Shown: one piece after another, positions 8,610 through 16,674 of the stretch | How the letters are laid out: each line of letters starts with the position of its first letter | Numbering within the stretch: position 1 is the first letter of the stretch | Assembly (NCBI GenBank): GCA_015351705.1 | Contig: JADIIM010000037.1 | Coordinates: 106,427 to 170,426, forward strand | Length of the DNA stretch: 64,000 nucleotides | Direction of reading: 5' to 3' | DNA from: Aeromicrobium sp. | GTDB lineage: Bacteria > Actinomycetota > Coriobacteriia > Anaerosomatales > Anaerosomataceae | The notes under the pieces: model-generated | Told to the model about the DNA's origin: nothing | The model's input: the letters and a program-made list of their open reading frames with translations, nothing else | Database searches by the model: none | Program-made: the position numbers and the translations under genes

Positions 8610-9602
8610 ATGCCTGAGATAACCGCGACCGTGGCCGTGGACGCCATGGGTGGCGACCATGCGCCCTCGGTCGTCATCAAGGGAGTCGCCGCCGCACTCG
8701 CCGACGATCAGTCCCTCGCCGTGCTGCTCGTTGGACCTGATGAGATCGTCTCCCCGCACGCCACTGAGCGATGCCGCCCGGTACCCGCGTCCGAGGTCAT
8801 CGCGATGGACGAGCACCCCGCCTCGGCGGTCCGCCAGAAGAAGGACTCCTCGATCGTGGTTGGCTGCAAGGCGGTCCGTGACGGCCGGGCCGACGCGTTC
8901 TTCAGCGCAGGGAGCACCGGTGCCTGCATGGCCGCGGCCACGCTCGGCATGGGGCGCATCCCCGGCGTGAGCAGGCCGGCCATCGCAGCCGTCATCCCGG
9001 GAGCGGCCGGCCCCACCGTCCTGCTCGATGTCGGCGCCAACGCCGACGTCAAGGCGGATATGCTGGTGCAGTTCGCTCTCATGGGTCGCGCGTACTCGCG
9101 CACCGTCCTCTGCGTCGCCGAGCCGCGGGTCGGGCTGCTCAACATCGGTGAGGAGGAGACGAAGGGGTCGCTCCTCGCCCAGGAGGCGCATGCGTTGATG
9201 CGCGGGATACCCGGCTTCATCGGTAACGTCGAGGGACGCGACGTCCCCGCCGGCACGGTCGATGTGGTGGTCACCGACGGCTTCACGGGCAACGTCACAC
9301 TGAAGGTCCTCGAAGGACTCTCGAAGGTCCTGTTCTCAGAGATCCGCGCCGCGGTGTCCGAGACCGCCGTCAGCCGCCTGGCGGCGGTCGCGATCGCACC
9401 CTCCCTCCGACGGCTGAAAGGCCGCCTGGATCCTGACGCATACGGCGGAGCGCCGCTTCTCGGCGTGAACGGCGTGTGCCTCATCGGCCACGGGAGCTCG
9501 AACGCGCGTGCGATCCACAGCGGAGTCGCCACCGCCGCACGCGCCGCTCGCGGGCGGCTCACCTCGGCTATCCAGGAGGGCATCACACCCGTCGACGCCT
9601 GA
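8610..9602 (+). CDS. plsX: Phosphate acyltransferase PlsX
   Basis: PlsX makes acyl-phosphate from acyl-ACP and phosphate. Acyl-phosphate is the donor for PlsY in phospholipid synthesis and links fatty acid synthesis to membranes. The 330-residue protein has the signature VDAMGGDHAP (9-18) and a Gly-rich GNVEGRD segment typical of the family. The start is ATG 8610 with GAGGAG upstream. It heads the fatty acid synthesis cluster, followed by a 100-bp gap and fabH. DegV-type proteins (one at the start of the window) can also feed this pool by supplying acyl-phosphate from exogenous fatty acids. Confidence 0.96.
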   Translation: MPEITATVAVDAMGGDHAPSVVIKGVAAALADDQSLAVLLVGPDEIVSPHATERCRPVPASEVIAMDEHPASAVRQKKDSSIVVGCKAVRDGRADAFFSAGSTGACMAAATLGMGRIPGVSRPAIAAVIPGAAGPTVLLDVGANADVKADMLVQFALMGRAYSRTVLCVAEPRVGLLNIGEEETKGSLLAQEAHALMRGIPGFIGNVEGRDVPAGTVDVVVTDGFTGNVTLKVLEGLSKVLFSEIRAAVSETAVSRLAAVAIAPSLRRLKGRLDPDAYGGAPLLGVNGVCLIGHGSSNARAIHSGVATAARAARGRLTSAIQEGITPVDA

Positions 9603-9639
9603 GGCTCAGCGGTGGTGCGCGCACACGCCGACGAACGTG

Positions 9640-9645
9640 TACACT
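9640..9645 (+). promoter_or_regulatory. Possible -10 element upstream of fabH
   Basis: TACACT lies in the 100-bp plsX-fabH gap, about 57 bases before the fabH ATG. I see no convincing -35 at 16-18 bases. It could be a weak internal promoter for the fab genes. No FapR-like or FabT-like palindrome is obvious. Confidence 0.35.
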
Positions 9646-9702
9646 ACTCGGACACCACGCCCGGCCATCAGTCCATGACCCGTCAAGGAGCCCGCGCCCC
9701 GG

Positions 9703-10695
9703 ATGTCATACGCAGCGATCATCGGCATCGGATCGTACCTGCCCGAGCGGCGGTTGACCAACGCCGACCTGGAGCGACTCGTCGACACGAGCGACGAGTG
9801 GATACTCACGCGAACGGGCATCGCCGAGCGGCGCCTGGCAGGGGAGGACGAGGCCACATCCGATCTCGCGATCGCCGCTGCGCGCGCCGCGATCGCCGAT
9901 GCCGGTGTCGCGCCTGAAGACATCGACCTGCTGGTCCTCGGCACGTCCAGTCCCGATCACGTGTTCCCTTCCACCGCCGCGCTCACCCAGACCGGCCTCG
10001 GCCTCCGCTGCCCGGCCGTGGACGTCATGGCCGCGTGCACGAGCTTCATCTACGCGCTTCAGCACGCGACAGCCACCATCGAGTCCCGCAGGGCCCGGAC
10101 GGTGCTCGTCATCGGCGCCGACGCACTCACGCGTCATGTCGACTTCACGGACCGGCGCACGTGCGTGCTCTTCGGTGACGGCGCCGGAGCCGTCGTCGTC
10201 CAGGCGTCCGATGAGCCCGGCGTCATGGGCATCGACCTCGGAACGGACGGCAGCGGAGCCGACGTCCTGACCATACCCGCCGGCGGATCCGCGCTTCCGT
10301 GCACGCCGGATCGCCTTGCCCAGGGCCTGCATCATGTACGCATGAACGGTGCCGAGGTCTTCAAGTTCGCGGTCCGGGTCATTCCCGAGACCACACGCCG
10401 CGCGTTGGCCGCATCCGGCCTCGGCGTCGACGATGTCACCTGGCTCGTGCCCCACCAGGCCAACCAGCGCATACTCGACACCGTGGCCGAGCGTCTTGGT
10501 GTGCCTCGCGAGCGAGTGGTATCCACGATCGCGAATGTGGGTAACACGTCCGCCGCGTCGATACCGCTTGCGCTGGACGACCTGTATACTGTCGGCAATC
10601 TGCGCCCGGGAGACGTACTTGCGCTCGTCGGGTTCGGCGCCGGGCTTACCTGGGGCGCTGTGATCGTGAGATGGACGAAGGGGCCCGCTCGATGA
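9703..10695 (+). CDS. fabH: Beta-ketoacyl-ACP synthase III
   Basis: FabH condenses a short acyl-CoA with malonyl-ACP to start fatty acid synthesis. The 330-residue protein has the full catalytic triad: Cys 112 (MAACTSF), His 251 (PHQANQRI) and Asn 281 (ANVGNTS). The N-terminal RTGIAERR motif is also present. The start ATG 9703 follows a CAAGGAG site. Its stop overlaps the fabK start by four bases, so fabH, fabK, fabD and fabG form a coupled chain. Preference for acetyl or branched primers cannot be told from sequence. Confidence 0.96.
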   Translation: MSYAAIIGIGSYLPERRLTNADLERLVDTSDEWILTRTGIAERRLAGEDEATSDLAIAAARAAIADAGVAPEDIDLLVLGTSSPDHVFPSTAALTQTGLGLRCPAVDVMAACTSFIYALQHATATIESRRARTVLVIGADALTRHVDFTDRRTCVLFGDGAGAVVVQASDEPGVMGIDLGTDGSGADVLTIPAGGSALPCTPDRLAQGLHHVRMNGAEVFKFAVRVIPETTRRALAASGLGVDDVTWLVPHQANQRILDTVAERLGVPRERVVSTIANVGNTSAASIPLALDDLYTVGNLRPGDVLALVGFGAGLTWGAVIVRWTKGPAR

Positions 10696-11651
10696 CGATA
10701 CGTACCCGCGTGACCGACCTGCTCGGTATCGAGCATCCCGTCCTGCAAGGCGGGATGGCCTGGACGGCCACCGCTGAGCTCGCCGCCGCTGTCAGCAACG
10801 CCGGCGGCCTCGGCGTGATCGGCGCGGGCCACATGCCCACCGACCTGCTGCGTGAGCAGATCCGCAACGCCAAGACACTCACCGACCGACCCTTCGGCGT
10901 GAACCTCATGCTCCTCACCCCGCACATCGACGAACTCGTGGACATGGTCCTTGCCGAGGGCGTCCACGCCGTCACCACCGGCGCCGGGAACCCCGGCAAG
11001 TACATGCCGGCGTTCAAGGAGCGCGGCATCAAGGTGCTGCCCATCGCGCCGAGCGTCGCGCTTGCCAAGCGACTCGAGTCCATCGGCGCTGACGCCATCA
11101 TCGGCGAGGGGATGGAGGCTGGCGGACACATCGGCGAGCTGACCACCATGGTCCTCACCCCGCAACTGGTCGACGCGGTGAGCGTGCCGGTCATCGCCGC
11201 CGGTGGCATCGCCGACGGCCGCGGCGTGGCTGCGGCCTTCGCGCTCGGCGCCGAAGGCGTCCAACTCGGCACGCGCTTCATGTGTGCCGAGGAGTGCACC
11301 ATCCATCCGGACGTCAAGGCGCGCGTGATCAAGGCGCGTGACCGCGACACCGTCGTCACCGGCTACTCCACCGGACACCCGGTCCGCGTCATCAAGAACA
11401 AGCTCAGCCGCATGCTCGAAGAGCTCGACCGTGACAATCGCCCGGAAGACCTCGAGGCGCTCGGCGCGGGCAGGCTCGCGCTCGCGATGCGCGAGGGCGA
11501 TCTGGACATGGGCTCGGTCATGGCCGGCCAGGCCGCCGCGATGGTGTGCCGGGTGGAGCCCGCAGCTGAGATCGTCCGCTCCCTCGTCGAGGAGGCCGAG
11601 GCCGCACTGCGCGCCTTGCCGTCCGTCTGCGAGAACCAGGCGCGCCGATGA
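10692..11651 (+). CDS. fabK: Enoyl-ACP reductase II (FabK), FMN-dependent
   Basis: FabK reduces trans-2-enoyl-ACP with NAD(P)H through FMN, the last step of each elongation round, replacing FabI in many anaerobes and streptococci. The 319-residue TIM-barrel protein has the N-terminal PVLQGGMAW, catalytic His 146 in GMEAGGHIGE, and the FMN phosphate-binding AAGGIADGRG and GVQLGTRF segments. ATG 10692 overlaps the fabH stop and an AAGGGG site lies upstream; an in-frame ATG at 10671 would add seven residues inside fabH. It overlaps fabD by four bases. A second FabK-like gene lies 2 kb downstream. Confidence 0.9.
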   Translation: MTIRTRVTDLLGIEHPVLQGGMAWTATAELAAAVSNAGGLGVIGAGHMPTDLLREQIRNAKTLTDRPFGVNLMLLTPHIDELVDMVLAEGVHAVTTGAGNPGKYMPAFKERGIKVLPIAPSVALAKRLESIGADAIIGEGMEAGGHIGELTTMVLTPQLVDAVSVPVIAAGGIADGRGVAAAFALGAEGVQLGTRFMCAEECTIHPDVKARVIKARDRDTVVTGYSTGHPVRVIKNKLSRMLEELDRDNRPEDLEALGAGRLALAMREGDLDMGSVMAGQAAAMVCRVEPAAEIVRSLVEEAEAALRALPSVCENQARR

Positions 11652-12568
11652 CGGGACGTGTCGCCTTCGTCTTCCCGGGCCAGGGCTCGCAGCGTGTCGG
11701 CATGCTCGACGCGCTGCCGGCCTCGGATCGACTTGAGCAGCTTCTGGCGTTCGCGTCTGAGTGCGCCGGGCTGCCGCTTCAGCAGATCGCCGCAGACGGA
11801 CCCGACGCGACGCTTGCCGATACACGAGCGGCACAGCCGCTCTTGTTGCTTTCCGGCTGGGCGTGGGGCCGCGCGCTCCTCGAGTCCGGGGTCACACCTG
11901 CAGCGGTCGCGGGGCACAGCCTCGGCGAGATCACCGCGCTCGCATTCGCAGGTGTCCTGGACATCACCGACGCCTTGCGCCTCGTCTGCGTGCGGTCACG
12001 GCTCATGGCGGAGGCCGCTGAACGCGTCCCGGGGACGATGGCCGCAGTCATCGGGATGGATGCGGCGACCATCCACGACGCAGTGTCCGGACTGAGCGGC
12101 GTCTGGGTCGCCAACGACAACGCTCCGGGGCAGATCGTGCTCTCCGGAACGCACGCCGGCATCGAGTCCGCCACTCGCGCGCTGTCGGCAGCAGGCGCCC
12201 GCAAGATCGTTCCCCTTGCAGTGGCCGGCCCGTTCCACAGCCCGCTCATGGCCTCCGCGGCCGAGGCCTTCGCCGAGGTCCTTGATCGGACCGGGTTCCT
12301 CGACGCGGCTGTTCCCGTCTACCAGAACACCACAGCGGCACCGGCGTCCGATGCCGCTGCCCTCAAGGCGCACCTTGCCGCTCAGATCACCTCTCCTGTG
12401 CGCTGGACCGAGACGATGACCGCGTTCGTGGTCGACGGGATCGGCACGCTCGTCGAGAGCGGCCCGGGCGCGGTGCTGACCGGGCTCGCACGCCGTATGG
12501 ACGGGCTGGAGGCGTTCTCCGCCGAGTCCGCAGGCATCGATCGCATCAGGGAGGTGGTCGCGTCATGA
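11648..12568 (+). CDS. fabD: Malonyl-CoA:ACP transacylase
   Basis: FabD moves malonyl from CoA to acyl carrier protein, providing the extender for chain elongation. The 306-residue protein shows the FPGQGSQ motif (9-15), the nucleophile elbow GHSLGE with Ser 91, and His 197 in GPFHSPLM. Length and motifs are standard. It overlaps both fabK and fabG by four bases, which favours coupled translation and balanced amounts of the enzymes. No other function is likely. Confidence 0.96.
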   Translation: MTGRVAFVFPGQGSQRVGMLDALPASDRLEQLLAFASECAGLPLQQIAADGPDATLADTRAAQPLLLLSGWAWGRALLESGVTPAAVAGHSLGEITALAFAGVLDITDALRLVCVRSRLMAEAAERVPGTMAAVIGMDAATIHDAVSGLSGVWVANDNAPGQIVLSGTHAGIESATRALSAAGARKIVPLAVAGPFHSPLMASAAEAFAEVLDRTGFLDAAVPVYQNTTAAPASDAAALKAHLAAQITSPVRWTETMTAFVVDGIGTLVESGPGAVLTGLARRMDGLEAFSAESAGIDRIREVVAS

Positions 12569-13314
12569 CGCGACTCGAAGGACGTGTCGCACTCGTCACC
12601 GGTGGCTCGCGGGGCATCGGCGCCGCCATCTGCCGCCGTCTTGCCGCCGAGGGCGCTGTGGTCGCCGTCAACTACGCGGGAAGCGCGGATGCCGCGGCGG
12701 CCGTGGTGGACGACATCGTTTCGGCGGGCGGAGCGGCCGCGGCCTTCCAGGCCGACGTCAGCGATGCGCGGGCGTGCGACGCTCTGATCGCGACGGTCGT
12801 CGAGCGGTATGGACGGCTCGACATCCTGGTCAACAACGCCGGCATCAACCGCGACGGGCTGCTCGTCAGGATGTCTGACGATGATTGGAACGCCGTGATC
12901 GGCACAGACCTGTCAGGCGCATTCTACCTGACGCGAGCCGCCGCCAAGCTCATGATGAAGGCGCGCAGCGGTTCGATCGTCAACGTTGCCTCGGTGATCG
13001 GACTCGTGGGTAATGCGGGCCAGGCCAACTATGCGGCGGCCAAGGCTGGGCTCATCGGGATGACCAAGTCCGTTGCCCGTGAGCTCGCGTCCCGTGGCGT
13101 ACGTGCCAATGCCGTCGCACCGGGCTTCATCACCACCGACATGACCGATGCGCTCCCTGAGGCGGCACGCGATGCTGCGCTCGCCACCATCGCCGCCCGG
13201 CGCTTCGGCAGCCCTGACGACATCGCCGCCTGCGTTGCGTTCCTGGCCTCCGATGACGCCTCATACATCACCGGTCAGACCGTAGCGGTGGACGGCGGGA
13301 TGACGTTCGCGTAA
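12565..13314 (+). CDS. fabG: 3-oxoacyl-ACP reductase FabG
   Basis: FabG is the NADPH-dependent short-chain dehydrogenase that reduces 3-oxoacyl-ACP. The 249-residue chain has the cofactor loop TGGSRGIG (12-19), NNAG (90-93), and the catalytic Ser 143, Tyr 156 and Lys 160 in the order expected. The fourth tetrad residue, usually Asn in the VFNTNL-like segment, aligns with Asp 115 (GTDLSGAF) here. The C-terminus ends in the usual VDGGMTFA. The start overlaps fabD (ATGA). Its position between fabD and acpP makes the fatty acid role secure. Confidence 0.94.
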   Translation: MTRLEGRVALVTGGSRGIGAAICRRLAAEGAVVAVNYAGSADAAAAVVDDIVSAGGAAAAFQADVSDARACDALIATVVERYGRLDILVNNAGINRDGLLVRMSDDDWNAVIGTDLSGAFYLTRAAAKLMMKARSGSIVNVASVIGLVGNAGQANYAAAKAGLIGMTKSVARELASRGVRANAVAPGFITTDMTDALPEAARDAALATIAARRFGSPDDIAACVAFLASDDASYITGQTVAVDGGMTFA

Positions 13315-13356
13315 TGTCTGCACGCCAGCGCACCAGCGGGGAAGGAGGTGTTTCGC

Positions 13357-13599
13357 ATGGAGCACGATGAGATCTATGCAAAGGTCAAGGAGGTCATCCT
13401 CGATCAGCTCTCCGTTGATGAGGACGACATGAGCCCTGAGGCCTCGTTCATCGATGACCTCGGCGCCGACTCGCTCGACATCGTCGAGCTCGTCATGGCA
13501 CTCGAGGACACGTTCGGCATCTCCATCCCTGATGAGGAGGCCGAGTCCATCAAGACCGTGGGCGACGCGGTCGAGTACATCGCCGCCAACCAGGAATAG
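13357..13599 (+). CDS. acpP: Acyl carrier protein
   Basis: Acyl carrier protein holds growing acyl chains on a phosphopantetheine arm. The 80-residue acidic protein has the attachment motif GADSLD with Ser 39, preceded by FIDDL. ATG 13357 has a strong GAAGGAGG eight bases upstream; an in-frame GTG at 13348 lies inside that site and is rejected. It lies 42 bases after fabG in the usual fabD-fabG-acpP order. A GC-rich stem follows the gene, which may raise its expression relative to the genes downstream. Confidence 0.97.
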   Translation: MEHDEIYAKVKEVILDQLSVDEDDMSPEASFIDDLGADSLDIVELVMALEDTFGISIPDEEAESIKTVGDAVEYIAANQE

Positions 13600-13621
13600 C
13601 AGCGCGGCCGCAGGGCCGCTT

Positions 13622-13655
13622 GAAGGCGGCGTCACACACCCGTGGCGCCGCCTTC
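13622..13655 (+). terminator. Stem-loop after acpP, possible attenuator
   Basis: GAAGGCGGCG (13622-13631) pairs with CGCCGCCTTC (13646-13655) around a 14-base loop, 23 bases after the acpP stop. No T tract follows, so it may be an RNA-stability element or partial terminator that keeps acpP mRNA abundant. Confidence 0.4.
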
Positions 13656-13675
13656 TGCAAGCGACAGGGGCCTCC

Positions 13676-14641
13676 ATGATCGAGATGCCACGCCTCACCA
13701 TCGGCTCGAGGACCGCCCGGCTTCCCATCGTGCAGGGCGGCATGGCTGTGCGCATCTCGCTCGGGCCGCTCGCCACGGCCGTCGCGCAGGCCGGTGGCGT
13801 CGGCCTCATCGCCGGATCGGGTCTGAGCGTCGGCGAACTCGCCGCCGAGGTCCGCCGTGCCCGGGCAGCCACGGACGGCGTCGTCGGTGTGAACATCATG
13901 GTGGCCGTACGCATCTTCAAGGACCTCGTGCACGCCGCGCTTGCCGAGGGCGCCGACCTGGTGGTCGCCGGGGCCGGCTTCTCCCGCGACGTCTTCACGT
14001 GGTGTCGTGATGCCGGAGCAGAGTGCGTCCCGATCGTCGGCTCCGCACGCGTCGCCCGGCTCGCCGAGCGGTTCGGGGCCTCCGCGGTGGTCGTCGAGGG
14101 GTGCGACGCCGGCGGTCATCTCGGCACCGATCGTCACGTCTTCGACCTGCTCCCTGAGATCCTCGAGGCCGTCGACATCCCGGTGATCACCGCTGGCGGT
14201 CTCGCTACTGGAGCCGACATCAAGCGCGCGCTCGACGCAGGTGCGGCCGGTGTGCAGATGGGCTCGGTCTTCGCGGCCACAGTCGAGTCCTCGGCGCCCG
14301 AGGCGTTCAAGCAGATGTACGTGGAGGCCACCGCCGAGGACATCATCGAGACCAAGAGCCCCGTCGGCCTGCCCGGGCGTGCGATCGCCAACCCTCTGAC
14401 CGACCGGATCGCCCGCGGCGACTACCCCGCGATCGAACGGTGTCGGGCGTGCCTGAAGGAGTGCGGCAAAGAGTACTGCATCATCGATGCGCTCGAGACC
14501 GCGCAGCGCGGCGACGTCGACCGTGGGCTCGTGTTCGCCGGCACGTCGGCGGCGCAGATCCACGACATCCCCACCGTCGCGGTCCTGATGGAGCGCCTGC
14601 AGGCCGAGTGGCGGCAGGCGACCGAAGGAGGAGACGCATGA
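13676..14641 (+). CDS. FabK/nitronate monooxygenase-family flavoprotein with Cys cluster
   Basis: A second FMN-dependent TIM-barrel protein (321 residues) of the FabK/2-nitropropane dioxygenase family. PIVQGGMAVR (17-26), His 148 in EGCDAGGHLG, and the FMN loops ITAGGLATGAD and GVQMGSVF are conserved. It differs from the upstream fabK in a C-terminal segment with Cys 256, 259, 263 and 268 (spacing 2-3-4), which may bind an iron-sulfur cluster or zinc. ATG 13676 has AGGGG upstream; ATG 13685 is an alternative. The stop overlaps fabF (ATGA), so a fatty acid role is likely. It could be an enoyl reductase of different specificity or an isomerase-like or nitronate-oxidising flavoprotein. Confidence 0.82.
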   Translation: MIEMPRLTIGSRTARLPIVQGGMAVRISLGPLATAVAQAGGVGLIAGSGLSVGELAAEVRRARAATDGVVGVNIMVAVRIFKDLVHAALAEGADLVVAGAGFSRDVFTWCRDAGAECVPIVGSARVARLAERFGASAVVVEGCDAGGHLGTDRHVFDLLPEILEAVDIPVITAGGLATGADIKRALDAGAAGVQMGSVFAATVESSAPEAFKQMYVEATAEDIIETKSPVGLPGRAIANPLTDRIARGDYPAIERCRACLKECGKEYCIIDALETAQRGDVDRGLVFAGTSAAQIHDIPTVAVLMERLQAEWRQATEGGDA

Positions 14642-15867
14642 GACGAGTCGTCGTCACCGGACTCGGGGTCGTAAGCCCCATCGGCATCGGCCCTGACGCT
14701 GTCATGGACTCGGTCGCCAACGCCAGGAGCGGTGTCGGGCCGATCACCGCGTTCGACGCATCTGCGTATCCCACCCGGTTCGCCGCGACCGTGGACGACT
14801 GGGACCCCACGCCCTGGATCGAACCCAAGGAGGCCCGTCGTCTCGCGCGGTTCCAGCAGTTCGCCGTGGCCGCTGCCGACCAGGCGGTCGCCGACGCCGG
14901 TCTTGCGATCTCCGAGGAGATGGCGCCGCGCGTGGGCGTCATCGTCGGCTCGGGCATCGGGGGCCTCGGCACGATGGAGGAGCAGAAGGACGTCCTCGAC
15001 GAGCGCGGCCCGGGCCGAGTCAGCCCCTTCCTCGTCCCGATGATGATCGTCGACCTCGCGGCCGGGCACATCTCCATCCGCCACGGCGCGAAGGGCATCA
15101 ACTACGCCCCCGTCTCGGCATGTGCCACCGGCAACCACTCGATCGGGGAGGCGGGGGAGGCCATCGCCCGCGGCGCTGCCGACGTGGTGATCGCTGGCGG
15201 CTTCGACTGCGGTGTAACCCCGCTCGGACTGGCCGGGTTCTGCGCGGCGCGCTCGCTGTCAACGCGCAACGACGAGCCGCAGGCCGCATCGAGGCCGTTC
15301 GATGCCGACCGCGACGGATTCGTCATGGGTGAGGGCGGCGGGATCCTCGTGCTCGAAGAGCTCGAGCACGCGCGCGCACGCGGCGCGCACATCTACGCCG
15401 AGCTCGCAGGCTACGGCGCGTCGGCCGACGCCTACCATCTCACCGCACCGGCCCCCGACGGCGACGGCGCCCGGCGGGCGATGCTCGCCGCGCTTGAGCG
15501 GGCGGGCATGAACGCCTCTGAGATCGACTACGTCAACGCACACGGCACCTCCACGGAGCTCGGAGACGCCGCCGAGACCGGTGCGGTCAAGGCGGTCTTC
15601 GGGTCCGATGCGCCGCCCGTGTCATCCACCAAGTCGATGTCCGGACACCTGCTCGGCGGCGCCGGCGCCCTTGAGGCGGTCATCTCCGTGCGTGCGATGA
15701 CCGACGGGCTCCTGCCGCCCACCATCAACTACGCAACGCCGGACCCTGCCTGCGACCTCGACTACGTTCCCAACGAGGCGCGACCGGCCTCGCCCGCGGC
15801 GGTCATGAGCAACTCCTTCGGCTTCGGCGGCCACAACGCCACACTCATCTTCAGACGGCTCGGGTGA
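14638..15867 (+). CDS. fabF: Beta-ketoacyl-ACP synthase II
   Basis: FabF catalyses the elongating condensation of acyl-ACP with malonyl-ACP. The 409-residue thiolase-fold enzyme has nucleophile Cys 162 (VSACATG), His 302 (NAHGTS), His 337 (KSMSGHLLG) and the C-terminal NSFGFGGHN. The ATG at 14638 follows GAAGGAGGAG and overlaps the previous stop. It is the last gene of the fatty acid cluster; rnc begins six bases later. FabF rather than FabB is favoured by the full-length family match and the Gram-positive context. Confidence 0.95.
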   Translation: MRRVVVTGLGVVSPIGIGPDAVMDSVANARSGVGPITAFDASAYPTRFAATVDDWDPTPWIEPKEARRLARFQQFAVAAADQAVADAGLAISEEMAPRVGVIVGSGIGGLGTMEEQKDVLDERGPGRVSPFLVPMMIVDLAAGHISIRHGAKGINYAPVSACATGNHSIGEAGEAIARGAADVVIAGGFDCGVTPLGLAGFCAARSLSTRNDEPQAASRPFDADRDGFVMGEGGGILVLEELEHARARGAHIYAELAGYGASADAYHLTAPAPDGDGARRAMLAALERAGMNASEIDYVNAHGTSTELGDAAETGAVKAVFGSDAPPVSSTKSMSGHLLGGAGALEAVISVRAMTDGLLPPTINYATPDPACDLDYVPNEARPASPAAVMSNSFGFGGHNATLIFRRLG

Positions 15868-15873
15868 GCACGC

Positions 15874-16584
15874 ATGGATGACGAGCGCCGCACACGCGCT
15901 GAACGCATCGCCGGCCACCGGTTCGCGACGCCTGCGCTTCTCGATGCCGCGCTCACTCATCCGTCCTACGCAGCGGAGCATCCGGGCGCGACGGGGTACG
16001 ACCGGCTGGAGTTCCTTGGTGACGCCGTGCTCGGGTTCATCGTCTCAGACGAGCTGTATCGCGCCTTCCCCGGTGCGCCTGAGGGCGAGCTGACGCTACG
16101 GAAGCACCACGCGGTCTCAGGTGAGTCCCTGTCCGGCACGGCTGACGCGCTCGGCATCGGCGATCTCGTGCGTCTTGGCCGCGGGGCCGAATCGGCGGGC
16201 GAGCGCCTGCGTGCGTCTGTTCTCGAGAACGTGTTCGAGGCACTCGTGGGTGCGCTGTTCCTCGACGGCGGCCTGCCTGCCGCACGAGCGTTCGTCACCA
16301 GCTCGCTCGACGCCCGCTATTGCGCCGACATCGTTCCCGCTGCCGACCCCAAGTCCGCGCTCCAGCAACTCACGCAGGCCCGGCACCAGGCCCTCCCCGA
16401 GTACCGCATCGTCGACGTGCAGGGGCCGCCGCACCGCCGCACCTTCTTCGCCGAGGTAACGCTCGGCGGTGAGGTGTGCGGACGGGGGAGCGGCGCCTCG
16501 AAGCAGTCCGCCGAGAAGGCTGCCGCCGCCTCTGCGCTCAGCGCGCTCGACGACCCGGCCGATGAGCCGCCGGACACACCCTGA
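15874..16584 (+). CDS. rnc: Ribonuclease III
   Basis: RNase III cleaves double-stranded RNA in rRNA precursors and some mRNAs. The 236-residue protein has an endonuclease domain with the signature DRLEFLGDAVLG (43-54; catalytic Glu 46 and Asp 50) and a second acidic site at Glu 122 in NVFEALVGA. The C-terminal double-stranded-RNA-binding domain covers about 158-226 (GSGASKQSAEKAAA). ATG 15874 is six bases after fabF. The acpP/fabF-rnc-smc order is the classical Gram-positive arrangement. Confidence 0.96.
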   Translation: MDDERRTRAERIAGHRFATPALLDAALTHPSYAAEHPGATGYDRLEFLGDAVLGFIVSDELYRAFPGAPEGELTLRKHHAVSGESLSGTADALGIGDLVRLGRGAESAGERLRASVLENVFEALVGALFLDGGLPAARAFVTSSLDARYCADIVPAADPKSALQQLTQARHQALPEYRIVDVQGPPHRRTFFAEVTLGGEVCGRGSGASKQSAEKAAAASALSALDDPADEPPDTP

Positions 16585-16598
16585 CGTCGTCGCCCCTG

Positions 16599-16607
16599 TG
16601 ATAGGAT
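16599..16607 (+). promoter_or_regulatory. Extended -10 promoter of smc
   Basis: TG (16599-16600) one base before TAGGAT (16602-16607) forms an extended -10 in the 90-bp rnc-smc gap. A -35 is poor (CTGACG at a 15-base spacing). The leader holds a small GACCGG/CCGGTC stem (16620-16640). Confidence 0.45.
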
Positions 16608-16674
16608 ACGGTGCGTCCCGACCGGTCGCTCACGCCGGTCACTGTACCCCACGACCAGCGGAAAAGGGCCTCGC

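Noticed and set aside
10332..11834. A 500-codon open frame on the minus strand over fabH-fabK-fabD
   Set aside because: GC-rich codon bias creates long open frames opposite real genes. The translation has no recognisable motif and the + strand genes are certain.
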